Shown here: positions 26,042 to 33,879 of the stretch, in pieces | Position numbering within the stretch: position 1 is the first letter of the stretch | Layout: each line of letters opens with the position of its first letter | NCBI GenBank assembly: GCA_037200445.1 | Contig: JBBCGH010000001.1 | Location: 1,922,001 to 1,986,000, forward strand | DNA from: Alphaproteobacteria bacterium | GTDB lineage: Bacteria; Pseudomonadota; Alphaproteobacteria; Rhizobiales; Xanthobacteraceae | Reading direction: 5' to 3' | DNA: 64,000 nt | Made by a program: the position numbers and the translations under genes | Notes under the pieces: generated by a model | Told to the model about the DNA's origin: nothing | Databases searched by the model: none | Seen by the model: only the letters and a program-made list of their open reading frames with translations

Positions 26042-26758
26042 TCAGGCTGTGACGGCGTCAACGATGCGCCGCCGGGTCGAAGCCTCGGCGGCGCATTTCG
26101 CCGTATGGGCGTCGCGGTTGATGACCTGCAGGTTCGGCAATCCCCAGAATGACAGCAGCGCCGGCCAGTCCATGTCGCGATGCTCGCGCCACACCTGGAA
26201 GAGCGGTACGCGATGATCGACCTCTGAGGTCTTCCACAGCCGTGCGCCGGTCTCGGCGCAGCGCCGCTGCTGCAGCCGCCGCAGCAGCTTCGCGTAGTCG
26301 CTCGGCGCATTCCACAGCTGCCAGGAGACCACACAGGCGGTGTGCCATGTGGCGTTCCGGTTCATGCCGCGATCCCACAGGTCTGCGTGCCAGCCGAGCC
26401 GGTAGACCGGTTGTCCGCAGACGCAACAAAAACCTGGCCCGCGCGAGAAGGCCTTCTCGCGATACGGCGCGGGCGGCGCGCGGAAGCTTGCCGCCAGGTC
26501 CTTCTCGCGGCCTGATTTGAGCCGCCAGGTCCAGCCCCCCGGCGGGCCGCTGCGGCGCGCGAGCGCGCGTGTCAGCCGGTCGGCGCGCAGCGGGTGCGCG
26601 CGCCAGTATCCATCGATGGCGAGCCGTGGCATCGGCGGGGTCCAGCGGCGCTTGAGCGCATGGTTGAGCACCGGCGCGGGGAAATTCTCCGGCAGCGCGC
26701 GCATCAGGCGCGCCAGCGCCCGTTCGTTTTGCAGCGCGCGTGTTTCGGACATTTTCAT
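26042..26758 (-). CDS. HNH-type nuclease-like protein
   Basis: 238 residues. Zinc-ligand-like motifs C-C-V-C-G-Q-P-V and W-H-T-A-C frame the middle; further on E-V-D-H-R-V-P-L-F, L-P-N-L-Q-V-I-N and A-H-T-A-K-C fit the D-H ... N ... H-x-x-K-C layout of HNH endonucleases. The first ~110 residues are Arg-rich without a recognised domain. No toxin export signal, immunity gene or methylase is visible next to it, so its role (repair, restriction, other) is open. The start could also be the second Met, two codons on. Confidence 0.65.
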   Translation of the reverse strand: MKMSETRALQNERALARLMRALPENFPAPVLNHALKRRWTPPMPRLAIDGYWRAHPLRADRLTRALARRSGPPGGWTWRLKSGREKDLAASFRAPPAPYREKAFSRGPGFCCVCGQPVYRLGWHADLWDRGMNRNATWHTACVVSWQLWNAPSDYAKLLRRLQQRRCAETGARLWKTSEVDHRVPLFQVWREHRDMDWPALLSFWGLPNLQVINRDAHTAKCAAEASTRRRIVDAVTA

Positions 26759-26834
26759 GGGGGAATGGCTTTCCGATCGCGGCTGATTCTGCCAGCGAGG
26801 CGTAAAGCAATTCTGTCATTCGGGCGGGGCGGGC

Positions 26835-26863
26835 GGCGAGCCATCTCGTCGGTTTGGCTCGCC
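26835..26863. repeat. Hairpin between two minus-strand genes
   Basis: GGCGAGCC at 26835-26842 and GGCTCGCC at 26856-26863 form an eight-pair stem with a 13-base loop, 52 bases downstream of the cytochrome/propeller gene. No T run follows on either strand, so it may be a weak or Rho-assisted terminator. Confidence 0.4.
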
Positions 26864-26914
26864 AACCCGTTCAAAAAGCTGAACAAAATCGAGCGCGACC
26901 GGTGCCCCGGCGCC

Positions 26915-29044
26915 TCACCGCGCGAGCGGGTCAGGCCTCAGCTGGAATTTCACCACCTTCGGCCGGGTGCCCTTGCCGGTCTCGGTGTGGAACGGCGTGC
27001 GCGTCCCATAGGTCGCCCATAGGCCGCGGCCTTTCCAGCCGGCGTTCGGATCGTCGATCCGGCCGTCCATCCATTTTGCATAGAAGCCGTTCGGGTAGGG
27101 CACCACGAAATTGAGCCACTTGCCGTCGGCAAGCGCCATCAGCGACTCGTTGGCATTGCCGGTCGCCCACGGCACGTTCTGCCCAAGCCCGAACGTGTCG
27201 AACTGGTCGACCCAAGTGTAGTAGCTCGCCTCCGCGCTGCCGATGTCCGGCGCGTCGGCATGCTTCGGGCCGGGGAAATCGTAGAGCGTCCAGCCCTCGG
27301 GACAGTGCCGCCCGGTCGCCGCAGCCGGGCCGTTCAGCGGGCCCTTGCACTTGCGCCGGTCGAAGCTCGCCATGTGGCCGCTCGAGAGCGGCGCCCAGGC
27401 GACGCCGTTGCGGTCGATGTCGAAGCCGCGCGGACCGTAGCCGGGCGCGGGCGGCTCGTAGATTTCGGCGAGCGCCGTCTCGGACGGATTCGGACCCGGG
27501 TCGACCCGCACGATGTAGCCCGGGAAGGTCAGGATCGTGCCCCAGATCGTGCCGTCCTGCGGATTGACGCCGATGCCGTAAAGCGCTCCGACGATGCGCT
27601 TGTCCTTGGCGGGATCGAGCGGCTGGTTCGGCTCGATGTAGGCGTCGCGCTTGCCGTTGCCGTTGGTGTCGAGAACGATCGGCGTCCAGCCCTGTGATTT
27701 TTGCTCATCGCCGGTCTCGTCGAACTTCTTCGTATCGAACCAGCCGAGCGCGCCGCTGCCCGGCCCGCCGGCGCTCATCCACAGCGTATTGTTGGCGTCC
27801 TCGGCGAAGATCAGGTGATGCGTCTGGTAGCAGGTGCGGATCAGCGTGATCTTGCCCGTCTTCGGATCGAGCATCGCCAGATGACGCGTCGAACTGTTCA
27901 TCGGGAAGACCTTCGCCGACGGATGATCTGAGCCCTTTTTGCAGAAGTCCGGATTGGCCTCCGCGCCGACGCGCGAAGTCCACCAGACGCGGCCCTGCTG
28001 GTCGTACATCGGATTGTGCGTCGCGGTCCGGCTGTCCCAGATCACATCCTCGCCCCAGTATGGCGAGGATGACAGCGGATCATCCTTGTGCGACTGCGTG
28101 TTCGGATCGCGCACCGGCATCGTGAAGTTCGATGCCTTGTGGCTCACCGGATCGAGCACCGGAATGAGGTCGGTCGAGTTCTCGACCGCGCCGTAGATCA
28201 AGCCGTTCGGATTGAGCGTGGGCTTGCGCTTGTCGGTGGCCGTGATGTCGTGGAGATAGTGCGTGGGTTCGGAGAAGTCCCACTGCGTGATGACGACGTT
28301 GCGCTCCTTGCCTTGCGGCCGCGGCGGCGTTGCGGCGGGCAACTCGCCGTCCGCGATACGGTCGGTCCAGTCCGCGAACAGTTTCAGGGCGCGCTGGGTG
28401 TCGAGGCGGCCGACGGTAGCCGCCATGTTGGTCATCGCCTGCCCGGACTGGATGCGCCGCAGCCACGCATCCTCGGACTTCATGTCGGCGAACATCGGCG
28501 GGATGGTACGCGTCCCCTTGTTGCCGAGCGCATGACAGCCGTAGCACCCGTTGGTCTTCACCACGTTCATCCACTCGGCCTGGGTCTTGGCATTGCCGAG
28601 CGGGAATTCATGCTTCGCCGGCACTTTCAGCATCGAATACCAGTAGATCGCCGGATAGTGTTCGGCCGCCTCCTTGGGTGTCGCCGCAGCCGTCGTGATG
28701 TTCACGACCTTGCCGGGTTCGCTCTTCTGCCGCGCCGAGTCCTTCAACCCATAGCCGCGCGCGAAGACCTCGTAATTCGCCTTCGGTAATTCGGGAATGA
28801 GGTAACGGCCCTGATCGTCGGTCACGACGCTCTTGATCAGGCGCGTCGGCAGGTCCGTGGTCTCGGCAATTACCCACACGCCGGCTTCCGGTCCATTCGG
28901 TCCGGTGACCACGCCACCGATGTTGTCGGCATTGACAGTGACGGCCGCGCCTGTCGCTTGCTGCGCGCTTGAGGGCACAGGAGAGATCGCCAAAGCCAGC
29001 GCGATCGTTGCGGCGGAGAAAGACAAGGCTGTCCTTGGGATCAT
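26915..29044 (-). CDS. Exported protein: carboxypeptidase-regulatory-like domain, c-type haem site, beta-propeller
   Basis: 709 residues with a Sec signal cleaved near S-S-A-Q. Residues about 40-120 are a carboxypeptidase-regulatory (transthyretin-like) domain (G-V-V-T-G-P-N-G-P-E-A-G-V-W-V, D-D-Q-G-R-Y-L-I-P-E-L-P). A single c-type haem site, C-Y-G-C-H, lies at 167-171. From about 250 on a virginiamycin-B-lyase-like propeller follows (I-W-G-T-I-L-T-F-P-G, G-P-R-G-F-D-I-D-R-N-G-V-A-W). It probably works in the periplasm as an electron-transferring dehydrogenase subunit or sensor; the substrate is unknown. It stands alone, divergent from the amidase gene. Confidence 0.75.
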   Translation of the reverse strand: MIPRTALSFSAATIALALAISPVPSSAQQATGAAVTVNADNIGGVVTGPNGPEAGVWVIAETTDLPTRLIKSVVTDDQGRYLIPELPKANYEVFARGYGLKDSARQKSEPGKVVNITTAAATPKEAAEHYPAIYWYSMLKVPAKHEFPLGNAKTQAEWMNVVKTNGCYGCHALGNKGTRTIPPMFADMKSEDAWLRRIQSGQAMTNMAATVGRLDTQRALKLFADWTDRIADGELPAATPPRPQGKERNVVITQWDFSEPTHYLHDITATDKRKPTLNPNGLIYGAVENSTDLIPVLDPVSHKASNFTMPVRDPNTQSHKDDPLSSSPYWGEDVIWDSRTATHNPMYDQQGRVWWTSRVGAEANPDFCKKGSDHPSAKVFPMNSSTRHLAMLDPKTGKITLIRTCYQTHHLIFAEDANNTLWMSAGGPGSGALGWFDTKKFDETGDEQKSQGWTPIVLDTNGNGKRDAYIEPNQPLDPAKDKRIVGALYGIGVNPQDGTIWGTILTFPGYIVRVDPGPNPSETALAEIYEPPAPGYGPRGFDIDRNGVAWAPLSSGHMASFDRRKCKGPLNGPAAATGRHCPEGWTLYDFPGPKHADAPDIGSAEASYYTWVDQFDTFGLGQNVPWATGNANESLMALADGKWLNFVVPYPNGFYAKWMDGRIDDPNAGWKGRGLWATYGTRTPFHTETGKGTRPKVVKFQLRPDPLAR

Positions 29045-29263
29045 GTCTGTTTCCTCCTGGCCTGCCGCTGCGTTTCGATGACGCTTTTATTGTGCGTGGC
29101 CGGTCGGAAATAGCTTAGGCCCGATGGCGCGCCGTTTGCTAGTCGCCCGAGCCTGACATCGATTGCATGTCTGCCCTGCGGGGCAGGCGGACATTTTGAA
29201 TTTTACCTGCATACCGCCTACAACGGCCGCTCGCTCAAGCCGCTCCAAGCCGGGACATCTCGA

Positions 29264-30682
29264 ATGAATGACGACCTGATCCGCCAGGATGCCGTAAGCA
29301 TCGTGGCGCGCCTCAAGAGCGGGGAGGTGACACCGCATGACCTGCTCGATGCGTTGGAAAAGCGCATCGCGGCGGTGGATGGCGCCGTGAACGCGCTGCC
29401 GACGCGCTGCTTCGACCGCGCGCGACAGCACGCGGATCGACTCATGAAGAAGCCGGTCGGCGAGCGCGGCCAGCTTGCCGGCATGCCGATTCCGATCAAG
29501 GACCTCGTCGATGTCGCGGGCGTGCGCTCCACGCAAGGGTCGCCGATCTACGCCAACCATGTCCCGGAGACATCCGACGTCCTGGTCGAGCGTCTCGAGA
29601 CGCAAGGCGGCATCGTCTACGCGATGTCGAACACACCGGAATTCGGCGCTGGCGCCAACACCTTCAACGAGGTGTTCGGCAAGACACGCAATCCCTGGAA
29701 CACGTCGCGCTCGGCGGCCGGCTCCTCGGGGGGTGCGGCCGTCGCGCTCGCGACCGGCATGGCCTGGCTCGCGCACGGCTCCGACATGGGCGGCTCCTTG
29801 CGCAATCCGGCGAGCTTCAACGGGATCGTCGGATTCCGGCCGAGCATCGGGCGCGTCGCGCACTCGGTGAAAGGCTCCGTCGACATGAATCTGAGCCAGC
29901 AGGGGCCGATGGCGCGCAATGTCGAGGATTGCGCGCTGCTCCTCGACGCTATGGTTGGCGAGGATCCGCGCGATCCTCTATCGCTGCCGCGAACGGGCGA
30001 GTCGTACCTCGCGGCGGCGCGCTCCGGCTGGAAGCCCAAGCGCGTCGCGTACTCGCGCGATCTCGGTGTCACGATGACCGACAACGAAGTGGCGGAGATC
30101 ACTCGCAAGGCAGCCGCGCATTTCGCGGAGCTTGGCGTGACTGTGGAAGAGGCGCATCCGGACTTCACCGGCCTGCATGAGTGTTTCATCACGCTGCGCG
30201 TCTATGACTTCTTCATGAAGAAGGCGATGCTGCTGCGCGAGCATCGCGAGCTGCTCAAGCCCGAAGTGATCTGGAATATCGAGAAGGGCTACAAGATCGA
30301 TTTCGATGAGCTCGAGCGCGCCGAGCACATGCGCATCGAGCTGGCGCGGCGATATCTCAAGTTTTTCGACAGATACGATCTGCTGCTGACGCCCGCGACC
30401 GTCGTTGCGCCTTATCCGATCGAGAACCGCTATGTGGCGGAGGTGAACGGCCACAAGTTTTCGAACTACGTGGAGTGGCTGGCGATCGCCTACGCGATCA
30501 CGGTCTCATGCGGCACGGCGCTGTCGCTCCCCTGCGGCTTCACGCGCGAGAGTTTGCCGGTCGGCTTGCAGATCGCCGGTCCGCCGCGCAGCGAAGCGCG
30601 TATTCTCGCCGCCGCAAAGGCGCTGGAGGATATCCTCGGGCTACGCGGCACGACGCCGATCGAGCCGCGCGTGATGCATTGA
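29264..30682 (+). CDS. Amidase signature family enzyme
   Basis: 472 residues. The Ser-cisSer-Lys triad of the family is visible: K79 in P-I-P-I-K-D, the cis-Ser in A-A-G-S-S-G-G-A at about 154, and the nucleophile S178 in G-S-D-M-G-G-S-L-R. It hydrolyses a carboxamide; relatives act on aryl-amides, indoleacetamide or GatA-type substrates. The lack of gatB/gatC neighbours argues against a tRNA role. The terminal M-H and TGA lie only seven bases before the inverted higB fragment. Confidence 0.9.
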   Translation: MNDDLIRQDAVSIVARLKSGEVTPHDLLDALEKRIAAVDGAVNALPTRCFDRARQHADRLMKKPVGERGQLAGMPIPIKDLVDVAGVRSTQGSPIYANHVPETSDVLVERLETQGGIVYAMSNTPEFGAGANTFNEVFGKTRNPWNTSRSAAGSSGGAAVALATGMAWLAHGSDMGGSLRNPASFNGIVGFRPSIGRVAHSVKGSVDMNLSQQGPMARNVEDCALLLDAMVGEDPRDPLSLPRTGESYLAAARSGWKPKRVAYSRDLGVTMTDNEVAEITRKAAAHFAELGVTVEEAHPDFTGLHECFITLRVYDFFMKKAMLLREHRELLKPEVIWNIEKGYKIDFDELERAEHMRIELARRYLKFFDRYDLLLTPATVVAPYPIENRYVAEVNGHKFSNYVEWLAIAYAITVSCGTALSLPCGFTRESLPVGLQIAGPPRSEARILAAAKALEDILGLRGTTPIEPRVMH

Positions 30683-30689
30683 TCGCTTG

Positions 30690-30854
30690 GCTCGCGGTCG
30701 CAAAAAGGCGTCTTATCTCAGCAGCGTTTCGCCAACGCGCCCTGCGCACTTCAGCAAACCACGCGTCGAGAGCAGCTTTCAGGGCGGCATGGTCGTTGTG
30801 GCGCGCGCGGGATGCAAGGAACTCGCGCAGAGTTCGTCGTGCGATAATACGCAT
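30690..30854 (-). pseudogene. higB: higB N-terminal half, inverted
   Basis: Read on the minus strand from ATG 30854, the 55 codons give the N-terminal half of a HigB-type mRNA interferase: M-R-I-I-A-R-R-T-L-R-E-F, A-L-K-A-A-L-D-A-W-F-A-E-V and R-R-L-F-A-T-A-S. The remaining half begins on the plus strand at the very next base, 30855. Together they would make one normal ~106-residue HigB, so the gene has been split by an inversion of about 165 bp. No ribosome-binding site or stop fits this piece as a gene of its own. Confidence 0.8.
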
Positions 30855-31013
30855 GTCGTGACGGCCGAGCGAGTTGTCTTCAACATCCGAGGTAACGGCT
30901 ATCGACTCGTTGTCTCGGTGGATTTCGAAAAGAGCATCGTCTGGATCAAGTGGCTTGGTACCTATCGCGACTATGACCGGATCGACGTTACAAAGGTGGA
31001 ACATGAAAAATAG
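30855..31013 (+). pseudogene. higB: higB C-terminal half
   Basis: Plus-strand continuation of HigB: V-V-T-A-E-R-V-V-F-N-I-R-G-N, Y-R-L-V-V-S-V-D-F and I-K-W-L-G-T-Y-R-D-Y-D-R-I-D, ending V-E-H-E-K and TAG at 31013. These are the core strands of RelE/HigB toxins. A frame is open from 30687 and would fuse it to nonsense residues from the inverted half. The stop overlaps the higA start by 11 bases, the usual coupling of higBA. Confidence 0.82.
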
Positions 31014-31383
31014 TGTCAAGCCGATCCACACCGGGAAAGATTACGACGCGGCGCTGAGAGAGGTGGAGCGGCTATGGGGCGCCAGGAGTGGAACGCCGGA
31101 AGGTGACCACCTAGATGTCCTCGCGACACTGATCGAGGCCTACGAAGACACGCACTATCCGATGGACCCACCCGACCCTGTCGAGGCGATCAAGTTCAGG
31201 ATGGAGCAGCAAGGACTGACGCGCAAAGACCTCGAACCGTTGATCGGAACACGAACGCGCGTCGCCGAAATTCTGAATCGCCGGCGCGGTCTTTCGATTG
31301 AGATGATCCGGCGCCTGCACAAGACACTTGGTATTTCGGCTGAAGTGCTGATCCGGCCTTCGCGTCGTGACCGAGCGGCTTAG
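31003..31383 (+). CDS. higA: HigA-type antitoxin / XRE regulator
   Basis: 126 residues. The N-terminal P-I-H-T-G-K-D-Y-D-A-A-L-R-E-V-E-R-L-W and D-V-L-A-T-L-I-E-A-Y-E segments are typical of HigA proteins paired with HigB, and the C-terminal half is an XRE helix-turn-helix (G-L-T-R-K-D-L-E-P-L-I-G, R-G-L-S-I-E-M-I-R-R-L). It would bind and silence HigB and repress the operon. The toxin gene is disrupted while this gene looks intact, so it may survive as a stand-alone regulator or as an antidote to another HigB. Confidence 0.85.
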   Translation: MKNSVKPIHTGKDYDAALREVERLWGARSGTPEGDHLDVLATLIEAYEDTHYPMDPPDPVEAIKFRMEQQGLTRKDLEPLIGTRTRVAEILNRRRGLSIEMIRRLHKTLGISAEVLIRPSRRDRAA

Positions 31384-32153
31384 CCCATCCACTCCACCTT
31401 GAGCGCGGCCTGGATACAGGCGGTCAGGTTGGCGAGCACGTGCAGCCCAATGGTGAGCAGGGTCGAGCCGCTCGCCCAGCGGATCCAGCCGAGCAGCAGT
31501 CCGATCAGGAAGATCTGCGCCAGCGTGAAGGCGTCATATTGAACGTGCATCGAGGCCCACGCGGCCGATGTGGCGATCAGCGTGCCGGAGACGCCGAGCC
31601 AGGAGGCGCAAAGCCCGCGAAACAGGAAGCCGCGAAATGCGACTTCCTCGCTGATCGGCGCGACGACGACGACCGCGATAAAAAAGAGCACCAGCGAGCC
31701 GCTGCTGCGCGCAGACGTGTAGGCTTCGACCATGAAGCTCGGCACGACATCGCGTCCGATGAGGTGCGTGAAAACGTCGAAGCCGATCAGCAGCGCGGCG
31801 AGGCAAACGATGCCAACCACCACCTCGCCGCGGCGCGGCGGAACAAGCGCCAGATAGTCGCGCGCGCTCCATTTGCGTAAGTGTGCCGCAAACACCGACA
31901 CGCCGACCCAGGCCGGCGCCGCCGTGATTGTGACGAAGGCGAGCAGGAAGCCGTCGCTCGCCATCTTGCCGAGGTCGGCGGAGCCAGGGTCGACCGTGTT
32001 GCGCCACGCGATGAAGCCGACAATGACGGCGAACTGGACGATGAACCACACGCAGATGCCGGCCGCGCCCCAGGCGATCGTGCCGAGCAAGCCCCATGGC
32101 GCGGGATTTGATCCCGGGGCCCCGGCCTGAATTGCCATCGGATCCTGATTCAT
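31380..32153 (-). CDS. CPBP family intramembrane metalloprotease
   Basis: 257 residues, seven or so transmembrane helices. The CAAX-protease/bacteriocin-processing (Abi) signature is complete: E-E-V-A-F-R-G-F-L-F-R-G-L, then a conserved His in S-M-H-V-Q-Y-D and another in G-L-H-V-L-A-N-L. The substrate is unknown; members mature peptides or act in envelope stress and bacteriocin self-immunity. Its end overlaps the higA end by four bases (convergent). M1 and M6 are both possible starts. Confidence 0.87.
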   Translation of the reverse strand: MNQDPMAIQAGAPGSNPAPWGLLGTIAWGAAGICVWFIVQFAVIVGFIAWRNTVDPGSADLGKMASDGFLLAFVTITAAPAWVGVSVFAAHLRKWSARDYLALVPPRRGEVVVGIVCLAALLIGFDVFTHLIGRDVVPSFMVEAYTSARSSGSLVLFFIAVVVVAPISEEVAFRGFLFRGLCASWLGVSGTLIATSAAWASMHVQYDAFTLAQIFLIGLLLGWIRWASGSTLLTIGLHVLANLTACIQAALKVEWMG

Positions 32154-32186
32154 GGCTTCAAGGCTTGGGTTACGCGCGCCATGTCG

Positions 32187-33014
32187 TCAAGGCTCGCGCG
32201 GCGGCGCCTCTGCGGGCCGCTCGCGCGGTAGTGGGATCAGGTCTGAAGCATCGCGCACCGCCCATTGGCAGATGCGATAGCCGCTGCGGCGCTCTGCAAG
32301 GTCGACATGCACGTGGTTTTCGTGGAAGCCATCGGAGGCGGGGCCGAGCACCGTCGTGAAGCGCGCACAGGCGCTCGCCTTCAGCCGCTCGCGCATCGGT
32401 TTTGCGACCGCGATGTCGGTGAGCTCATAGCTTTTGCCGTTCGCAAGCGTGATCGACTTGATGTCGATCGCGTTTCCCTTGCCGTGTTCGCTGATCATCG
32501 CGCCGACCACGCGATTGCGTCCGCGGCATTCATAGGAGTCGAAATTGGCAACGCCGCCGAGCGGGCTCCCAAGCGTTGCGGCGATCGGCGCGACGTCCTC
32601 CCTTATCCAGTGCGCGACAGCCTCGGCGGTGGTGCAGCGCAAGGTCGCAGCCGGCGTGATCGCAATGCGGACCTTGTCCCTGGTCATGACTGCAGAGAGG
32701 CGCACCGGGTCGTCGACGCCACAACCTGCGGCGCCCGTGATGTGGGGCAGCGGCTCGATCACGGCGATATCCGCGGTCATCCGCAACTGGCATTCGGTTG
32801 GACCGGCAGGCTCGGCCGCAATCTCGCCGGGCAGGGGAATGGCCGGGCGCGGACGCGGCAGCGGGATGATCGGCGAATCAGCCGGGATGCTCGGACGCAA
32901 GGGCGGCAGCGGCACCGGGTCCTTGGCGCGCGCCGCGCTGCCCAGCAAACAGGCAGCCGCAAGGGCCGCAACAGCGAGTTGCCCGCCGCGCCTGCAAATA
33001 TGCTCGCGTATCAA
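32187..33014 (-). CDS. Extensin-like C-terminal domain exported protein (TTG start)
   Basis: About 275 residues. A hydrophobic export signal (L-A-V-A-A-L-A-A-A-C-L-L-G-S-A-A-R-A) is followed by a Pro-rich linker (P-L-P-P-L-R-P-S-I-P) and the extensin-like C-terminal domain with conserved Cys pairs (A-A-G-C-G-V, Y-E-C-R-G-R-N) and the zinc-peptidase-like H-G-K-G-N-A-I-D-I ... H-E-N-H-V-H-V-D motif, which resembles D-Ala-D-Ala carboxypeptidase folds. It may act on peptidoglycan or bind cell walls. No ATG is well placed; the TTG at 33012-33014 is the best start, although an indel near the start cannot be excluded. Confidence 0.78.
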   Translation of the reverse strand: MIREHICRRGGQLAVAALAAACLLGSAARAKDPVPLPPLRPSIPADSPIIPLPRPRPAIPLPGEIAAEPAGPTECQLRMTADIAVIEPLPHITGAAGCGVDDPVRLSAVMTRDKVRIAITPAATLRCTTAEAVAHWIREDVAPIAATLGSPLGGVANFDSYECRGRNRVVGAMISEHGKGNAIDIKSITLANGKSYELTDIAVAKPMRERLKASACARFTTVLGPASDGFHENHVHVDLAERRSGYRICQWAVRDASDLIPLPRERPAEAPPREP

Positions 33015-33076
33015 GGCCGTTGCGTCCGCGCGTCGGGATTGGTCATGTGGGGACGGGAACCTTCGAGACCTGATTA

Positions 33077-33790
33077 ATGCCGATCCGCGCCATTCTGTTC
33101 GACAAGGACGGCACGCTGGTCGATTTCCAGCGCACCTGGGGGCCGGCGACCCATACGGTGATGACAACGCTTTGCAATGGCGACGATGCTGCTTTCGCGC
33201 GTCTCGCCGCCGTGAGCCTCTACGATCCCGGGGAGCGCCGGCTCCTGTCCGGCTCGCCGGTCGTCATCGAAACAACCTATGGATACGGCAAATTGTGGGC
33301 GCAGGCGCTCGGCATTCCTGTGACGCCGGAATTCATCGATCGCATCGATGCACTGTTCTTCCAGGAGATGCTCGATCACCTCACCCCGATGGGTGACGTA
33401 AAGGCGCTGCTTCACGGGTTCCGGGTGCGTGGGTACCGCCTCGGCCTGATGACCAACGATGCCGACGCGAACACCCGCGCGCAGCTGCGCCAGCTCGGAC
33501 TCGATGCGCTGCTTGAATTCGTCGCGGCCTACGATTCCGGCTACGGCCACAAGCCCGATCCGGATCCCGTTCTGGCTTTCGCCAAGTTCGCTTGCGTCGC
33601 GCCCGCCGAAATCGCCGTCGTCGGCGATTCGGAGCACGACCTGGTCGCGGCGCGGGCCGCGGGGGCGGCCGCGGTTGGCGTGCTGAGCGGACCCGTGCCC
33701 CGGGAGCGCCTCGCGCCGCATGCGGACGTACTTTTGCCTTCGATTGCGAAACTCGAGGACTGGCTTTCCAGTATTTCCCCCAAGGGTTAA
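33077..33790 (+). CDS. HAD-family hydrolase, phosphoglycolate phosphatase-like
   Basis: 237 residues. HAD motif I is F-D-K-D-G-T-L-V at residues 8-15, motif II M-T-N-D, motif III Lys in Y-G-H-K-P-D-P, and motif IV G-D-S-E-H-D. This is the Gph/PGP type that dephosphorylates phosphoglycolate or other small phosphates. It is separate from the acyl-CoA ligase gene 90 bp downstream. Confidence 0.85.
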   Translation: MPIRAILFDKDGTLVDFQRTWGPATHTVMTTLCNGDDAAFARLAAVSLYDPGERRLLSGSPVVIETTYGYGKLWAQALGIPVTPEFIDRIDALFFQEMLDHLTPMGDVKALLHGFRVRGYRLGLMTNDADANTRAQLRQLGLDALLEFVAAYDSGYGHKPDPDPVLAFAKFACVAPAEIAVVGDSEHDLVAARAAGAAAVGVLSGPVPRERLAPHADVLLPSIAKLEDWLSSISPKG

Positions 33791-33835
33791 GTTTTGGCCT
33801 TGACCGAAGCGCCGCAACCGACAAAAAATCCGGTC

Positions 33836-33845
33836 TAAAGCTTTA
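33836..33845 (+). promoter_or_regulatory. TAAAGCTTTA palindrome upstream of the acyl-CoA ligase gene
   Basis: A perfect ten-base palindrome 35 bases before the start at 33880, inside a longer imperfect dyad (ATCCGGT at about 33829 and ACCGGAAT at about 33852). It could be an operator for a fatty-acid regulator; nothing in the sequence names the regulator. Confidence 0.3.
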
Positions 33846-33879
33846 AGAATAAACCGGAATCTCTGAAGGAGGGACACCC

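Noticed and set aside
30687-31013. 108-codon plus-strand frame as a novel toxin
   Set aside because: Its first half is the reverse complement of the higB N-terminal codons and its second half is the HigB C-terminus; it is better explained by inversion.
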